64,000 nt of DNA from Perkinsus olseni (GCA_013115135.1 JABANP010000101.1:1-64000); one strand, 5' to 3'. Shown: positions 1 to 9,997, counted from the first letter of the stretch. Made by a program: numbers and translations. Notes: generated from the letters alone by a model not told the origin.

Positions 1-141
1 ACTGGGAGAAAGGGACGGTTATGGCACACCTGAACAGGGCATGTGTCACGTGCCTCTGTTGAGGACGACAGGCCAAGGAGCAACGCCGGCCCGTCTGCCA
101 TTGCACCGGAGTGCTGGGCGTGCGAACACGCAAGCACCCAA
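1..141 (-). repeat. Split direct repeat B2 (outer copy, partial)
   Basis: Identical over 141 bp to positions 548-688. The match starts at the first base of the window, so the copy continues to the left. It is the terminal B repeat of the retrotransposon read on the minus strand. Confidence 0.9.
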
Positions 142-230
142 ACACTGGACTCGTCCAGCCTGGGAACCCTTGATGCCAGGGCTACCATGGCTCACCCGCA
201 GTCTCGGTTTAGGTTGAGGGTGGGAGGGTT

Positions 231-527
231 GAATTCCACCCGGGAAGGCGGCGGGCAGGTCACGCGGAATGTCGCAGACCCGCTCACGCCGACGTAGCAT
301 AGAGAAACTGAGAAGAGAGGCAATTGGAAGGTGGTCCACGCGTCTCCGCAGGACCACTCCTCGCGACTGCCGTGCACAAATTACCACTCCAGAAATCGGT
401 AATCGTAACGCAGCTAGAACAAGTATCATCATCGGAAACGACTAGCTTAAGTAGTGCAGGATTGTGTGACTACGTCCCCTGCCGCGATGGTTTCACCCTC
501 AGTAAAGCCTGCGGCCTTCCTTGCACA
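231..527 (-). repeat. Split direct repeat A2
   Basis: Positions 231-516 match 6083-6368 (286 bp, 4 substitutions). The next 11 bases (517-527) match 6788-6798, on the far side of the MITE that interrupts A1. The 142-230 stretch between A2 and B2 is not repeated elsewhere in the window. Confidence 0.9.
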
Positions 528-688
528 TGAAACCTCTGACTGCGGGGACTGGGAGAAAGGGACGGTTATGGCACACCTGAACAGGGCATGTGTCACGTGC
601 CTCTGTTGAGGACGACAGGCCAAGGAGCAACGCCGGCCCGTCTGCCATTGCACCGGAGTGCTGGGCGTGCGAACACGCAAGCACCCAA
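528..688 (-). repeat. Split direct repeat B1 (inner copy)
   Basis: Positions 548-688 are identical to 1-141. The 528-547 part probably belongs to B too, because B1 should abut A2, but its partner would lie left of the window. Confidence 0.85.
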
Positions 689-783
689 GTCCCGACCCAT
701 TGCCGATCGGCAACTAAGGAGGGAGCGTTCGCAGGCCCTGCACAGAACGGTGATAACCCCCCATTCTCCCGACTTACTGCCGG

Positions 784-1869
784 TTAAGAACTCCATACCT
801 TCGAGACTTGAACAGCTATGTGCGGAAGCTCGTCAGTGGCGTCACGTAAATAGCTGGTAACTAACGTTTGTGTACCAGACCAACGCCCCAGTAGGGCGAT
901 CTCTTCTAGTGGCATGCCACGGCGAAAAGCTATCAGAGCTCCAGACCTTCGCATGCAATGAGGGGTGCAGCGGGGAAGTTCTCCCATGAGATTGAAGAGA
1001 ACGTCACGAAGACACGAAGGGAAGGTAGCGGTGATCTCAGCCGGGAATAGCCTGGCTGTGGGAGAGTAACTGGGAGACTTCGACATCCATTGTCGGAGGT
1101 TATGCACCGCACATAAAGCTGAGGTACAGGAAGGTGACAGAGTGGATACGCCGCTTGGGCACGCCAGGGGGACAATACGACCGACACCGCATTGATCAGT
1201 TTTGCTCGCCCTAATGTGTAGATGAAGCGCAGAAGGAGTGAATTCAAGATCTTTGGTGGTAAGAGCTCCCAATTCGCCAATACGCAGCAGACCGACCGTG
1301 CCGACCAAAAACATAGTACTATGGGCCGACGACAGACGCTGGCGAACTGCGGTCACTTGCTCAATGGTAAGGGTATGCGCTCGTAAAACTTTACCTTTTC
1401 CCAAAATCTTAGCTGCTGAACGGAGAGCAAGAGTGACCCAAAAGTCGGTAGTAGGAATAGTTGCGAAACCAGATATAGTAGCTTTATTTTTTACGTGAGT
1501 GAGGTACCGCAGTACCGTATTGTAGGCATAGTCCGCTTGAACCATGGAGTATATATAAGTACATAGCGACTCACGTGTCAAAGGCAACGACCCGACTGAC
1601 GAAGCTGAAGTAACCTGCTGGTAGAGGGACCACGCAGACTTCATTTGTGACAGAGTACCCTTTGCGTAACCCTGAAGGCAAAAGGCAGATAGCTTATGTT
1701 GAGTCAAAGTCGCTGCTGTAGCGACTGCTGTTGTATTTCGCGAACGCTTCTGCGTGCGAGACCGCTTCTTGCGACCGCGAGGCTGATCAGGCTTGGTCGA
1801 CACCGATGCCTGCTGAAAACAAGACAACGGGGTCCACTGCAGAGAAGGCAACACCGTCCACTTGACCAT
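784..1869 (-). CDS. Tyrosine recombinase of the retrotransposon
   Basis: A 361-residue frame. A basic N-terminus (KKRSRTQKRS) leads into an alpha-helical core-binding region and a C-terminal catalytic domain. The tyrosine-recombinase signature is visible: the first arginine in LLRIGELGAL, then HCMRRSG (H-x-x-R), then LLGRW followed by the nucleophile tyrosine in SYLRD. This enzyme would integrate the circular cDNA of DIRS-order elements. It is the last of the element's ORFs on the minus strand, about 170 bp beyond the RT/RNase H stop and just upstream of repeat B1, where the recombinase sits in Ngaro/PAT elements. No stop or missing catalytic residue was seen, so it may be functional. Phage-type integrases share the fold, but the retroelement context decides the call. 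Confidence 0.88.
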   Translation of the reverse strand: MVKWTVLPSLQWTPLSCFQQASVSTKPDQPRGRKKRSRTQKRSRNTTAVATAATLTQHKLSAFCLQGYAKGTLSQMKSAWSLYQQVTSASSVGSLPLTRESLCTYIYSMVQADYAYNTVLRYLTHVKNKATISGFATIPTTDFWVTLALRSAAKILGKGKVLRAHTLTIEQVTAVRQRLSSAHSTMFLVGTVGLLRIGELGALTTKDLEFTPSALHLHIRASKTDQCGVGRIVPLACPSGVSTLSPSCTSALCAVHNLRQWMSKSPSYSPTARLFPAEITATFPSCLRDVLFNLMGELPRCTPHCMRRSGALIAFRRGMPLEEIALLGRWSGTQTLVTSYLRDATDELPHIAVQVSKVWSS

Positions 1870-2036
1870 AGGGTTTGGTTAGGGAAAAACCACAAACGAA
1901 CTGCTGGGATCCTCTGAGGGCTTGATGATATCGATGGCATAATTGCAAAGGTTAATGAATTGTCAAGGACGGCATGACCGACTCTGCGACATACTACTCA
2001 ACAGCTGAAAGGTGGAGCGAAACTGTAGTGGAGCGA

Positions 2037-3371
2037 TCACTGTAGTGAACCAGAAAAGGAAAAATCAGGATGGACTTGTCTCCAGCAGGGAAGAACTGGA
2101 GTTGGAAGTTGCCTAGACAATGAATCAGCAAGCCAGTTCTCAGAACCACTCAAGTAAACAGTGTTCAAAACGAATCCAGAGCGAGCGAGGAGTTGTGCCA
2201 TACTTCTAAGTAGCGCAGAAAGTGTTGAGCTGCGAGAATAGAGCTTCGATAGGGCCCCGACGACCGATTGATTATCAGTGAAAAGATGAAGTATGATGGG
2301 ACTCCTGTCGCGCATCGTAGAGGACGAAGAAGGCCTGGAATCTAATGACGAAGCAAGCTCAAGTGACATGTTGATAGTTGCGGAGGCCGCTAACAACTCG
2401 AGCAACGTCATATCCGAGCTCGAAATAATGGTGGGAGAAGCAAGGAGCGTGGACCACGGACCCAGCGTCTCTGGAGAAACGGGCTGAGAAAAATACAAGC
2501 CTGTGTTGAAGAAAGAAACAAATCCACCGAGACCGAAAGTACTAGCATCGGAACAAGCTACGAGATGGCGAGCAGTGGACGAAGGACCGTAATCGACGAA
2601 AACTGGAAAGCGTAGAGACGAATCTCGAAGAACCGATAACCAGAACTGAGAAACCTGGAAGCCCGAAGACGTCGTAGACAACGTGAGTGAGTGAAGAGAA
2701 CGACGTTCGACCACACTGAGCAACGAAAAGTAAGGTTGGAGAAAGCTCTTCAGATAAGGCGCTATCTGTGTAACGAAGAGGAGACGCCCGGCTATGCGGG
2801 CTAGGGCGGACTTGGAGACCAGTCGAGACCGTAGAATATCCATTAGCTGTTCACGGGCTCTAACGAGAATGCTGTCTCGTATATGCACATACAAATGAGA
2901 GTTCTCGTAGGTAAAAACAAATCCGATATACTCAGTCGAAAGTTGGTGGAAGGAACACTTCCCCCAGGATAAGTCTATGCCTAGAACCCGCCATAGTAGA
3001 AGGCACAAAGACACGCACATGTCATACTCACAAGGAGGAATCGCCATCAGGCCATCATCAACATAGATAAGGCTGGCAAAAGGTAGATCCGGGGCGAAGC
3101 ACTGGATTAGCTTCCGGAGGATGCGAATAACCGCTGCTGCAATTCTGCACCAATGGAAAGGCGCCAAACGAACGCCGAACGGTAACGCCCGGTGTTGGTA
3201 GGCTTTGCCGTTTACACGGACGCACAACCTATGTACATCGGATGGATGGACATACAAGTTTCGAAAAGCGGAAGCAACGTCATAGCCGAAGAAGACAGGG
3301 CTAGGATGACCCTGAGATGGAGATTGACACCCGGGGTCTGACGCATGATGCGTCACGCATCTGTCAAACAA
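2037..3371 (-). CDS. Reverse transcriptase / RNase H of the retrotransposon
   Basis: A 444-residue frame. It contains the RT palm with GYDVASAFRNLYVHP (first catalytic Asp), the ALPFGVRLAPF motif and the active-site box YVDDG. A C-terminal RNase H-like region follows, with a CSDAS motif around residue 275 and LFTDNQSVV about 100 residues later. It copies element RNA and degrades the RNA strand of the hybrid. The N-terminal RT fingers are not here but at the end of the neighbouring upstream ORF (3353-4360). The two frames overlap by 19 bp, so a -1 shift or splicing would be needed for one RT protein. Family: DIRS/Ngaro-type RT, related to gypsy RT-RNase H. Confidence 0.88.
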   Translation of the reverse strand: MFDRCVTHHASDPGCQSPSQGHPSPVFFGYDVASAFRNLYVHPSDVHRLCVRVNGKAYQHRALPFGVRLAPFHWCRIAAAVIRILRKLIQCFAPDLPFASLIYVDDGLMAIPPCEYDMCVSLCLLLWRVLGIDLSWGKCSFHQLSTEYIGFVFTYENSHLYVHIRDSILVRAREQLMDILRSRLVSKSALARIAGRLLFVTQIAPYLKSFLQPYFSLLSVVERRSLHSLTLSTTSSGFQVSQFWLSVLRDSSLRFPVFVDYGPSSTARHLVACSDASTFGLGGFVSFFNTGLYFSQPVSPETLGPWSTLLASPTIISSSDMTLLELLAASATINMSLELASSLDSRPSSSSTMRDRSPIILHLFTDNQSVVGALSKLYSRSSTLSALLRSMAQLLARSGFVLNTVYLSGSENWLADSLSRQLPTPVLPCWRQVHPDFSFSGSLQ

Positions 3372-4360
3372 GACAGGAGGTCACCTAAGCATCGCTGGAC
3401 ATCTCGCAAACGTGGCAGTGACACAGTTTCACATGCTCTCATATGAGCATTTAGCCCATTGCGACGAAAATCCTCGACAATACGATACTTTGGTGTTACT
3501 CCGTCTGGGCCTACCTTCTTAATCAACGCCATGCGGGCGAACACCCTCTCGGGATCAGAAGCCTCAGCATTTGATAACTGAATCATTCGGCCTTTCTGAA
3601 CCTCCTCTAAAATAATACCCTCGGTGACAGAAGGATCCTCTTCCGCCGAGGTATAGTTCGCCAAATTTCGTAAGCGGAGGAGTTGTAAGGCCTCGTCCTC
3701 TTTTCTCTTCGTATACTCAGGAAAAAGGCCGGTCTTGGGGATGGCATGATCGACTCCAAGGGATACTCCCTCATCAACCTGGTCGGCCAGGGACGTGTCG
3801 GGGTCGTGTAACGCCAAAATTAGCTTACGGAGAATATCAGCACGTACGGGTGCACCGCAATGTGCCTTCCGAGACGAGCAGTGGAGGGCTGTAGCCAACG
3901 CTGCCTGGCACTCTGAGGCCGCGCAAGTGAGAGCTCGCTCCAACGACGACACTTGTTCCTTCGAAGGTGTACCGTGAATGGACTGTACCAGGAGCTCGAG
4001 CTTATTCTTTTTGACACAATTAACAAAGATATCAGTTACCAGCTTGGTATCTGGTTGTTCAGAGTAGAGAGCTTCACTAGTGTGCTGACTAGGAAGACGA
4101 GCTCCCAGACCCGAGCCGTCGCGCAGGGGCTCCGCTGACACCGCTGAAAAATGTTCTTTCCCCAAACTCTTTAGAGACTCAACATATCTCTGGAGAGATG
4201 GCAACATGGAACTGTCATTCTTCTCGACAGGGGAACGAGGGTCCTGACCACACTCAGTAGGAGGTGGCAGGAAGGCAGACTCGGCTCGTCTACGGCGAGT
4301 GTAACGACGCCGCCGCTCAGTGGTACTGGTGCGGCTCATCTTGCCGTGATTAGTAGTCAT
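3353..4360 (-). CDS. Upstream part of the RT polyprotein (linker plus RT fingers)
   Basis: A 335-residue frame with a basic, Arg-rich N-terminus (ERRRRYTRRRRAES) and a charged, helical middle. Its last 60 residues read like the start of an RT domain: KKVGPDGVTPKYRIVEDFRR then NGLNAHMRACETVSLPRLRD, the usual K-x-R-x-x-x-D-x-R-x-x-N region that precedes the palm. It stops inside that domain and overlaps the next ORF by 19 bp in another frame. The pair probably makes one gag-pol or pol product through frameshifting or splicing. No protease motif was recognised. Confidence 0.75.
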   Translation of the reverse strand: MTTNHGKMSRTSTTERRRRYTRRRRAESAFLPPPTECGQDPRSPVEKNDSSMLPSLQRYVESLKSLGKEHFSAVSAEPLRDGSGLGARLPSQHTSEALYSEQPDTKLVTDIFVNCVKKNKLELLVQSIHGTPSKEQVSSLERALTCAASECQAALATALHCSSRKAHCGAPVRADILRKLILALHDPDTSLADQVDEGVSLGVDHAIPKTGLFPEYTKRKEDEALQLLRLRNLANYTSAEEDPSVTEGIILEEVQKGRMIQLSNAEASDPERVFARMALIKKVGPDGVTPKYRIVEDFRRNGLNAHMRACETVSLPRLRDVQRCLGDLLSCLTDA

Positions 4361-4508
4361 TTGTGAAAAAAAAAAGGATTTAGCAACCTGGAACAGAGGT
4401 GCAAAGCCCTTCTATGAAGGAACGCAAGCCCAAGTGGCTCAGCCACTCATCCGACACTCTATAGGTGCACTTGGGAGAAACTACTGAACTGTAGACTCCG
4501 AAGGTAGA

Positions 4509-5702
4509 CTACTTGTGAGAATTATCAGGCCGAGAAGGAATAGAAAGGGACAGCTCCGACGGTGGGCCTTGTCCAAAGGAAGGCGCGGCCGGACGCTTCG
4601 GGCCCTGCCGCGAGAATTTCCCGACGTGAGCAGCTTGAGTGCTACTACTCGCAGTGACAAATGTATTAGGGTTGCCTTGTGATTGACGAAGAGTACTGCG
4701 TGGCGCGGTCTGGCCGTTCATGGCAAGACCAACAGCTTCCGACGCTTTGGCAGACCAGAGGTCGAAAGACTTATAACACTGTGCCAGACTCCGTGTACCA
4801 CTCCGACAAGTAGCATCTATCGCTTGTCGAACGGACTTGTCAACACAAGCAGCCACCGACCAATTATATTCCGCCGCGTACCATAGGATACGCTCATGGA
4901 AGGCTAACATATCCAGAAAGGAAATATACCCAGCGTCGTCGCTCTCGGAACTGCTGTCCGAAGCCTCGGACTCTCCTTGTTGATCGAGTGTCTTGTCAGA
5001 GGACGACTCAGCTTCTTGAACCACCAGAACCGCCACCGAGTAGATGATGAACGCCCTGGACCATTTAGCACTGAAATTCTTGATGGGCTTCGCTCTGCTC
5101 TTTTCCTCATCCGTAGTGGAAGGAAGTAGCTTCCTAACTAGGACGGGGTTACCATCGAGATCCTCGGCCAGGCTGCTAGCTTCGAAAGTGGAACTAGAGC
5201 TATTAAAATATTTGTCGAAGTCAATGTAAGCGGACGGATTCAAGTACAAAGCCTCGAGAAGTCGTTGAGGTGGAACCAAAGACGACGGAAACTCGGCTCT
5301 GCCCAGTCTCGCAGACAGCGACTTCATCGCGCGAATAAAAGTACGACGATGACGAGAGGCCTTCGAACCAGCTCTTCCGGCCGGAGCCGAGGACTGCTGC
5401 TGATTGATCTGCTGTGAGGCCAAGAGGGCTTGATGATTGAGTTGAGCTTCAGCTTCATCACGCGCTGCTTGAAGGAGTGATGCTACTGTCCCTTTCCAAA
5501 CTGAATTGGCCGTCCCTTCGGGGGCCGCAATGGCTGTCGTCGCGGCTCCGATCAGTCCGGGAGCAAGGGAAGCGAGAGACCTAGCTTTCGTTACTTGACT
5601 AGAAACAAGAAACTCGTGTAACTTCAGGACAGTGTCCTCGGATTCACAAACCGCTCGCAGCACCTCGAAGATGTCGTCATTCTGGACCTCGTCACCGGGC
5701 AT
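4509..5702 (-). CDS. Gag-like ORF1 of the retrotransposon
   Basis: A 397-residue, hydrophilic, largely helical frame and the first ORF of the element on the minus strand. It has an acidic serine-rich stretch (SEASDSSSESDDAGYISF) around residues 245-265 and basic patches (ASRHRRTFIRAMK). No zinc knuckle is visible. Position and composition fit the capsid-like ORF1 of DIRS/Ngaro elements; no sequence family was recognised. The start at 5702 is the first ATG after a leader of about 380 bp (5703-6082) that follows A1 and holds no ORF of note. Confidence 0.6.
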   Translation of the reverse strand: MPGDEVQNDDIFEVLRAVCESEDTVLKLHEFLVSSQVTKARSLASLAPGLIGAATTAIAAPEGTANSVWKGTVASLLQAARDEAEAQLNHQALLASQQINQQQSSAPAGRAGSKASRHRRTFIRAMKSLSARLGRAEFPSSLVPPQRLLEALYLNPSAYIDFDKYFNSSSSTFEASSLAEDLDGNPVLVRKLLPSTTDEEKSRAKPIKNFSAKWSRAFIIYSVAVLVVQEAESSSDKTLDQQGESEASDSSSESDDAGYISFLDMLAFHERILWYAAEYNWSVAACVDKSVRQAIDATCRSGTRSLAQCYKSFDLWSAKASEAVGLAMNGQTAPRSTLRQSQGNPNTFVTASSSTQAAHVGKFSRQGPKRPAAPSFGQGPPSELSLSIPSRPDNSHK

Positions 5703-6082
5703 GACTATAGCAAACTATCGTACGACAAACAACGCTAGAACAAAAAACAACTAAAGAGGAATGATTCCTAACCATTACTCGGGAAAATGACGCGCTTCTC
5801 AAAGAGTGAGACTTCATTTGCACTAATTAATTAACGTTAGTTCGCAACGCGACACTCTGGGCCAGTGGCAAAGAGAGGATGAAGGAATGTAGCCGTATGA
5901 AACGAGGGTTGATGCCTCTCTGAGGGAGGTCAGACTCTGAAGACTCATCACTACGGGAACGAAACGCGACACGTCATTGTCGATGATTACTGTGGAATCA
6001 CGACGGAACACGTGTTACACCAGCGCTGTTATTAGCCACGACCTCAATTTGTGAGGACAAAGGGCGGGGGAAAGCTCTAAGG

Positions 6083-6368
6083 GAATTCCACCCGGGAAGG
6101 CGGCGGGCAGGTCACGCGGAATGTCGCAGACCCGCTCACGCCGACGTAGCATAGAGAAACTGAGAAGAGAGGCAGTTGGAAGGTGGTCCACGCGTCTCCG
6201 CAGGACCACTCCTCGCGACTTCCATGCACAAATTACCACTCCAGAAATCGGTGATCGTAACGCAGCTAGAACAAGTATCATCATCGGAAACGACTAGCTT
6301 AAGTAGTGCAGGATTGTGTGACTACGTCCCCTGCCGCGATGGTTTCACCCTCAGTAAAGCCTGCGGCC
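6083..6368 (-). repeat. Split direct repeat A1 (main part, interrupted)
   Basis: Matches 231-516 with 4 substitutions over 286 bp. The remaining 11 bp of A1 lie at 6788-6798, beyond the MITE and its duplicated 8-bp target. The element's 5' end on the minus strand is therefore at about 6798. Confidence 0.9.
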
Positions 6369-6779
6369 CAGCATGTGCCCGCAGGGCACGAGCCCCGAAA
6401 TTTCGCCTTGAAATTTCATGAAATTTCATGAAATTTCGTGGGCTCTGTTGAAACGATGAAATCGATCACCCCGGGCGATAACACAATCTCCCGCGCAGTT
6501 ATCCAGTGCGCTTAACCAGACCGAGTGCACCTGGCTTGAAACCATGATTCCAGGGTCTACCAGCATCATGGAAGTACCATGGTGTTAGAGCCGGGTGAAA
6601 TACCATTGGTACAGCTAGTTGATCACGGCTTGTAACTCGTCGGTTCAGAGTTCCATATCCCGGAGTAACTCCAGAATAACTGTTATCAAGCGTGCGTTTC
6701 ATGAAATTTCATGAAATTTCAGCATGAAATTTCGCTTTCATATTTCACAGCGCGTCCATCCCGGTTTTGGCACATGCTG
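6369..6779. mobile_element. hAT-like MITE, 411 bp, inside repeat A1
   Basis: The ends are perfect 11-bp inverted repeats: CAGCATGTGCC at 6369 and GGCACATGCTG ending at 6779. The insertion is flanked by an exact 8-bp duplication, CTGCGGCC, at 6361-6368 and 6780-6787. Comparison with intact repeat A2 (511-527) shows the empty site directly, with one CTGCGGCC. Subterminal regions at both ends carry runs of GAAATTTCATG. An 8-bp duplication and CAG-type termini fit the hAT superfamily. There is no transposase ORF. Confidence 0.88.
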
Positions 6780-6820
6780 CTGCGGCCTTCCTTGCACAAG
6801 TCACGCTCAACCTCTGGTCT

Positions 6821-6877
6821 GTATTGCCAAACTCAGGCCCCGGTTTTCGGGCCGCGGGTTTGAGGTTTGGTCAATAC
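6821..6877. repeat. Imperfect hairpin, about 57 bp
   Basis: The left arm GTATTGCCAAACTCAGGCCC pairs imperfectly with the right arm GGGCC...TTGAGGTTTGGTCAATAC. It lies just outside the retrotransposon end, in flanking DNA. Function unknown; it could be a small fold-back element. Confidence 0.6.
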
Positions 6878-6908
6878 CTCTCCCATCCCCAGCGTCTATG
6901 GGATTTCT

Positions 6909-6966
6909 TATTCTATAAACATCTCTTGTTCCGTCCAGACAGGTATGGAACAGCCTCAATAGCGAG
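6909..6966 (+). repeat. 58-bp direct repeat, left copy
   Basis: Identical to 9788-9845. It begins TATTCTATAAAC and ends with CAATAGCGAG. The two copies bracket the glycosyltransferase gene. Confidence 0.9.
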
Positions 6967-7220
6967 TATAGATAGAGATCTGAGTATAGATCTGAGCGAC
7001 CTGCGAATGTCACTCAACCATAAAACAGCACGTTGATGAGCGACTGTCCGGCGTATTGTCGAGAGCCGTTATAGAATGCGTCTTCACTTTCTATTCGCGT
7101 CGAAGCGTGCTCCGATGAGATAGGGCTGGCTAGTCGTGGCTATGTTGTGGGCCAGTGTTCAAGTCGTAGAACCCTTTTCGGGAGTGCTCTAGGCCTCAGA
7201 TACATTCGGTCAGGTATCGA

Positions 7221-9465
7221 TTGGGACTCTTGGAGAGAGCGGGTCCACCCAATGGACGAAGACTGGCTCGACGGGAGTCTCGAAGTGCGGCCGGGATGCT
7301 TGCGCTATCCCCGATAATTTTGATCCTATGGGAAGACCCATTCTCATTACTTCAGGTCCTGAGCACCATCTTCGCCTCTGAGGACACCTTCAATCTAGCA
7401 AGCGCCGAGTGCCCTCTGGGCGCACTAACGGCTGTGCTCATAGAGATGGGCGTGTGTTTCCAACGAGATTTCATAGACCAACAGAGGCGTGACGCTCATC
7501 GAGCTCACCTCATGGAGGGCTGCTACAAGTGATTAGACTACCTCAAGCGCCCTACATTCCACCGCCGTCTGCTCCATACCGCTATCCTTCGATCGTTGTA
7601 CGGTGACAGACTCACAATTGATCACTATTGACCTGAGATATTCGCTCATTGGCAGCAGCCTGGCTCAAGTTCTCTCTTGACCAGGTGATCCGATGGTGCT
7701 TCTCAGGGATAATTGGAACCGCTTCCTATCCTTGGTCTCCCAGTTCCGCGGCTCTCATGCTTCGCTCCGAGTTTTCCTGGGTATAGTACCACTCCAGCAG
7801 CGTAGCCTTCTGGTCGCAGTCTTCACCAGGTACTTATTGGCCCATTTTCCCTCTCCTGAACTTCAAATCTTACACCGACCCCATCAACTCCTTCGTGGGC
7901 GACGTGGACCTCGACTGTGAAGATCCTGCCAGCAACTACACAATAAACTGGTCGCGCACCCATGAGCTCGCACACTCGAAGAAGCCCCGCTCTTCAGGCC
8001 GGAGCTTCGCCGACGATTTGAAATAGAAGAGAAAGAGTGGCTCTTCGTATCGAGGGAATTGACGCATAGCCAAGTATAGCTCTCCTTAGCTGCACCCCTC
8101 CTCGAGTTCTATTGCTTGCAAGGCTCTGACTGCGACAAACTCGGACACACTCTTCCCGGAGTGCCCAATCGGCTACACCGCTGTCAGCGCCGCGAAGATT
8201 CTCGTGTGTGCAGGTATCCTCAAGGCTCGAAACTCATCGCTATTCCGAGCCGGATTATTCAGGTGTCGAGCCTGTTTGCTTCGACAAGCATGCCGAAAGG
8301 ATCGAGCGGCTCTTGTTCACCCATCCGCCCCACGTTATCGCAGCAAGTGCGCTCGACCGTTCCCTTCTCTCCATGCAAGGATCCTTGTCGAGGTTCGTGG
8401 AGGCTGCCGAGCATGCTACACCACGTTCGATGGGCCACAGCGAGACATCCCTTCCGACTTGATTTCTCGAGACCAATGCTCGTAAATGGGCCGCTTTTCT
8501 TCACACTAGAAAGCCTATCGGATGACACGTCAATCAGTGAAAAAGACGTCCTTGCGGCTCTCTGGCGCATTCGCTCTAGCTCCTCACGGATCGTCGTGGC
8601 CACTATGGTCTACGGCAGCCGGTTCATCCAATACATAGACAGATTCATCCGCCGCGCTAAGGCGGTCGGTGTTGAGCACTTGCTCGTTTTCGCTCTAGAC
8701 GAGGAGGCCTACGTATTGTGTCGTGCCGCCGGTACCTCTTTGTGCATCAGAGGGACGCCGAGCATCATCAACAAGTTCACATTGCCGCTCATACTGCTGC
8801 GTGCCGGTTTGGACGTTTTATGGGTGGACTTTGATGTTTTCCTCTTCCGAAACCCCCTGCCACACTTATCGAAGTACTCCGACCAATTCGACCTCCTCAT
8901 TTCGGATTCTTTCTCTACTCGTTGCATCTGCAACGGTGTTGTCTTCTTCCGTTCACTGCCCGCAGTTCAGCATTGGTTATTGGCGTTAGTGCAGTGGATG
9001 TATGAGCATCCCTATGAACACGACCAAAAGGCCGTGTCCGCTTTCCTTCACGCCGGCGAGATGGTGGCCCCTGAACACACCCTCCCCGTCGGACGCGACT
9101 TCCATCAAGTACCCATCCCTCGGTGGGGCTATCTAGATGGAGCAACACAATTCGTCACGGCCAAGCATGTTGAAGATACTGGATGGACTGGCGATCCCGA
9201 CGATATCGTTTTGCTTCACTTCCTTCATGGTGACTCCGATGCTGCGTCTGGCGTCAGTCCAGCGGAGTCTCGAGGCGATGAGATCGTGTACCGTGATCTG
9301 ATGTCCATTTTTTATGGTGCTGCAGATGGAGCGGTCTACGATACCCCTGTCTTGCCACATACTGTCAATACTACTATACGAGATGCCTTATATGAAAGTT
9401 TCTGGGAAAGTCGGCCTCGGTGGCGGCCCGTTTGCACTGGTGCTGTCCCTCATGAAGAGCTCTGA
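7221..9465 (+). CDS. Nucleotide-diphospho-sugar transferase-like protein (PF03407-type), multi-exon
   Basis: The 3' part (about 8510-9465) encodes a clear glycosyltransferase domain: VVATMVYGSRFIQYIDRF, then LPLILLRAGLDVLWVDFDVF with a D-x-D metal and nucleotide-sugar site, then the conserved NGVVFFRS and a YEHDQKAVSAFL segment. This is the Nucleotid_trans fold of Golgi or secreted glycan synthesis. Upstream exons are shorter. An intron at about 8212-8257 (GTATCC...TTCAG) restores the frame between CAG and VEPVCFDKHAERIERLL. Two segments share a Cys module: SAECPLGALTAV (near 7420) and FPECPIGYTAV (near 8160). A second probable intron near 7735-7786 contains the CTTCGCTCCG motif. The junction near 8460-8510 was not resolved; one more intron or a frame break is needed. 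The 5' end is uncertain. Confidence 0.6.
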
Positions 9466-9787
9466 TGCAGAGAATTGTTATTGCGTTCAGGGTCTTCCTG
9501 GATTGAGACTCTCAATTTGAGAGCCTTATCATCGTCTCTGTAGGAAGGTCAGATGCCTGTGAATGTGGCTTACTGCTCGCTTATTCGGGTCTCGGGTTAT
9601 AGGTTACCTATGATACTTCGAGTCTCGAAGTCGATCACATGTCTAGGTGGAGAACTCTAGTCTAACGATCCGTCTCCACCGACATCAACGCGAAACAAAC
9701 TTTCATGCGACTTGATCGAGTGGCTCAAAGCCGAAAAGATGGTGAATAGTTCTGCGTCATCCTCGTTAAGGCAAAGAAATCTTTTCC

Positions 9788-9845
9788 TATTCTATAAACA
9801 TCTCTTGTTCCGTCCAGACAGGTATGGAACAGCCTCAATAGCGAG
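9788..9845 (+). repeat. 58-bp direct repeat, right copy
   Basis: Identical to 6909-6966, 2.88 kb away in the same orientation. Confidence 0.9.
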
Positions 9846-9997
9846 GTACAGTATTCAATGCCTCACGAGATTTTGCTACTATTAACACAGCATCGCGAGT
9901 ACAACGACATCAACAGCGTATGGGAGCATGAGAGAACTTTTGGTCGCCTTCTTCGTCTAGGACACCATCAAGCCAATGACATGAGCACAGTGGGACT

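Larger units (their letters stand above)
1..6798 (-). mobile_element. Tyrosine-recombinase (Ngaro/PAT-like, DIRS order) retrotransposon, incomplete at window start
   Basis: On the minus strand the order is repeat A1 (6798-6083), gag-like ORF, RT/RNase H ORFs, tyrosine recombinase, then B1 (688-528), A2 (527-231) and B2 (141-1, running off the window). This A1-ORFs-B1-A2-B2 plan is the split-direct-repeat architecture known for Ngaro and PAT elements, which integrate with a tyrosine recombinase instead of a DDE integrase. A1 and A2 differ at only 4 of 286 positions and the visible parts of B1 and B2 are identical over 141 bp. All large frames are open, so the insertion looks young. No methyltransferase domain of the DIRS1 type was seen. 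A 411-bp MITE has landed in A1. The outer B2 end lies outside the window. Confidence 0.88.
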
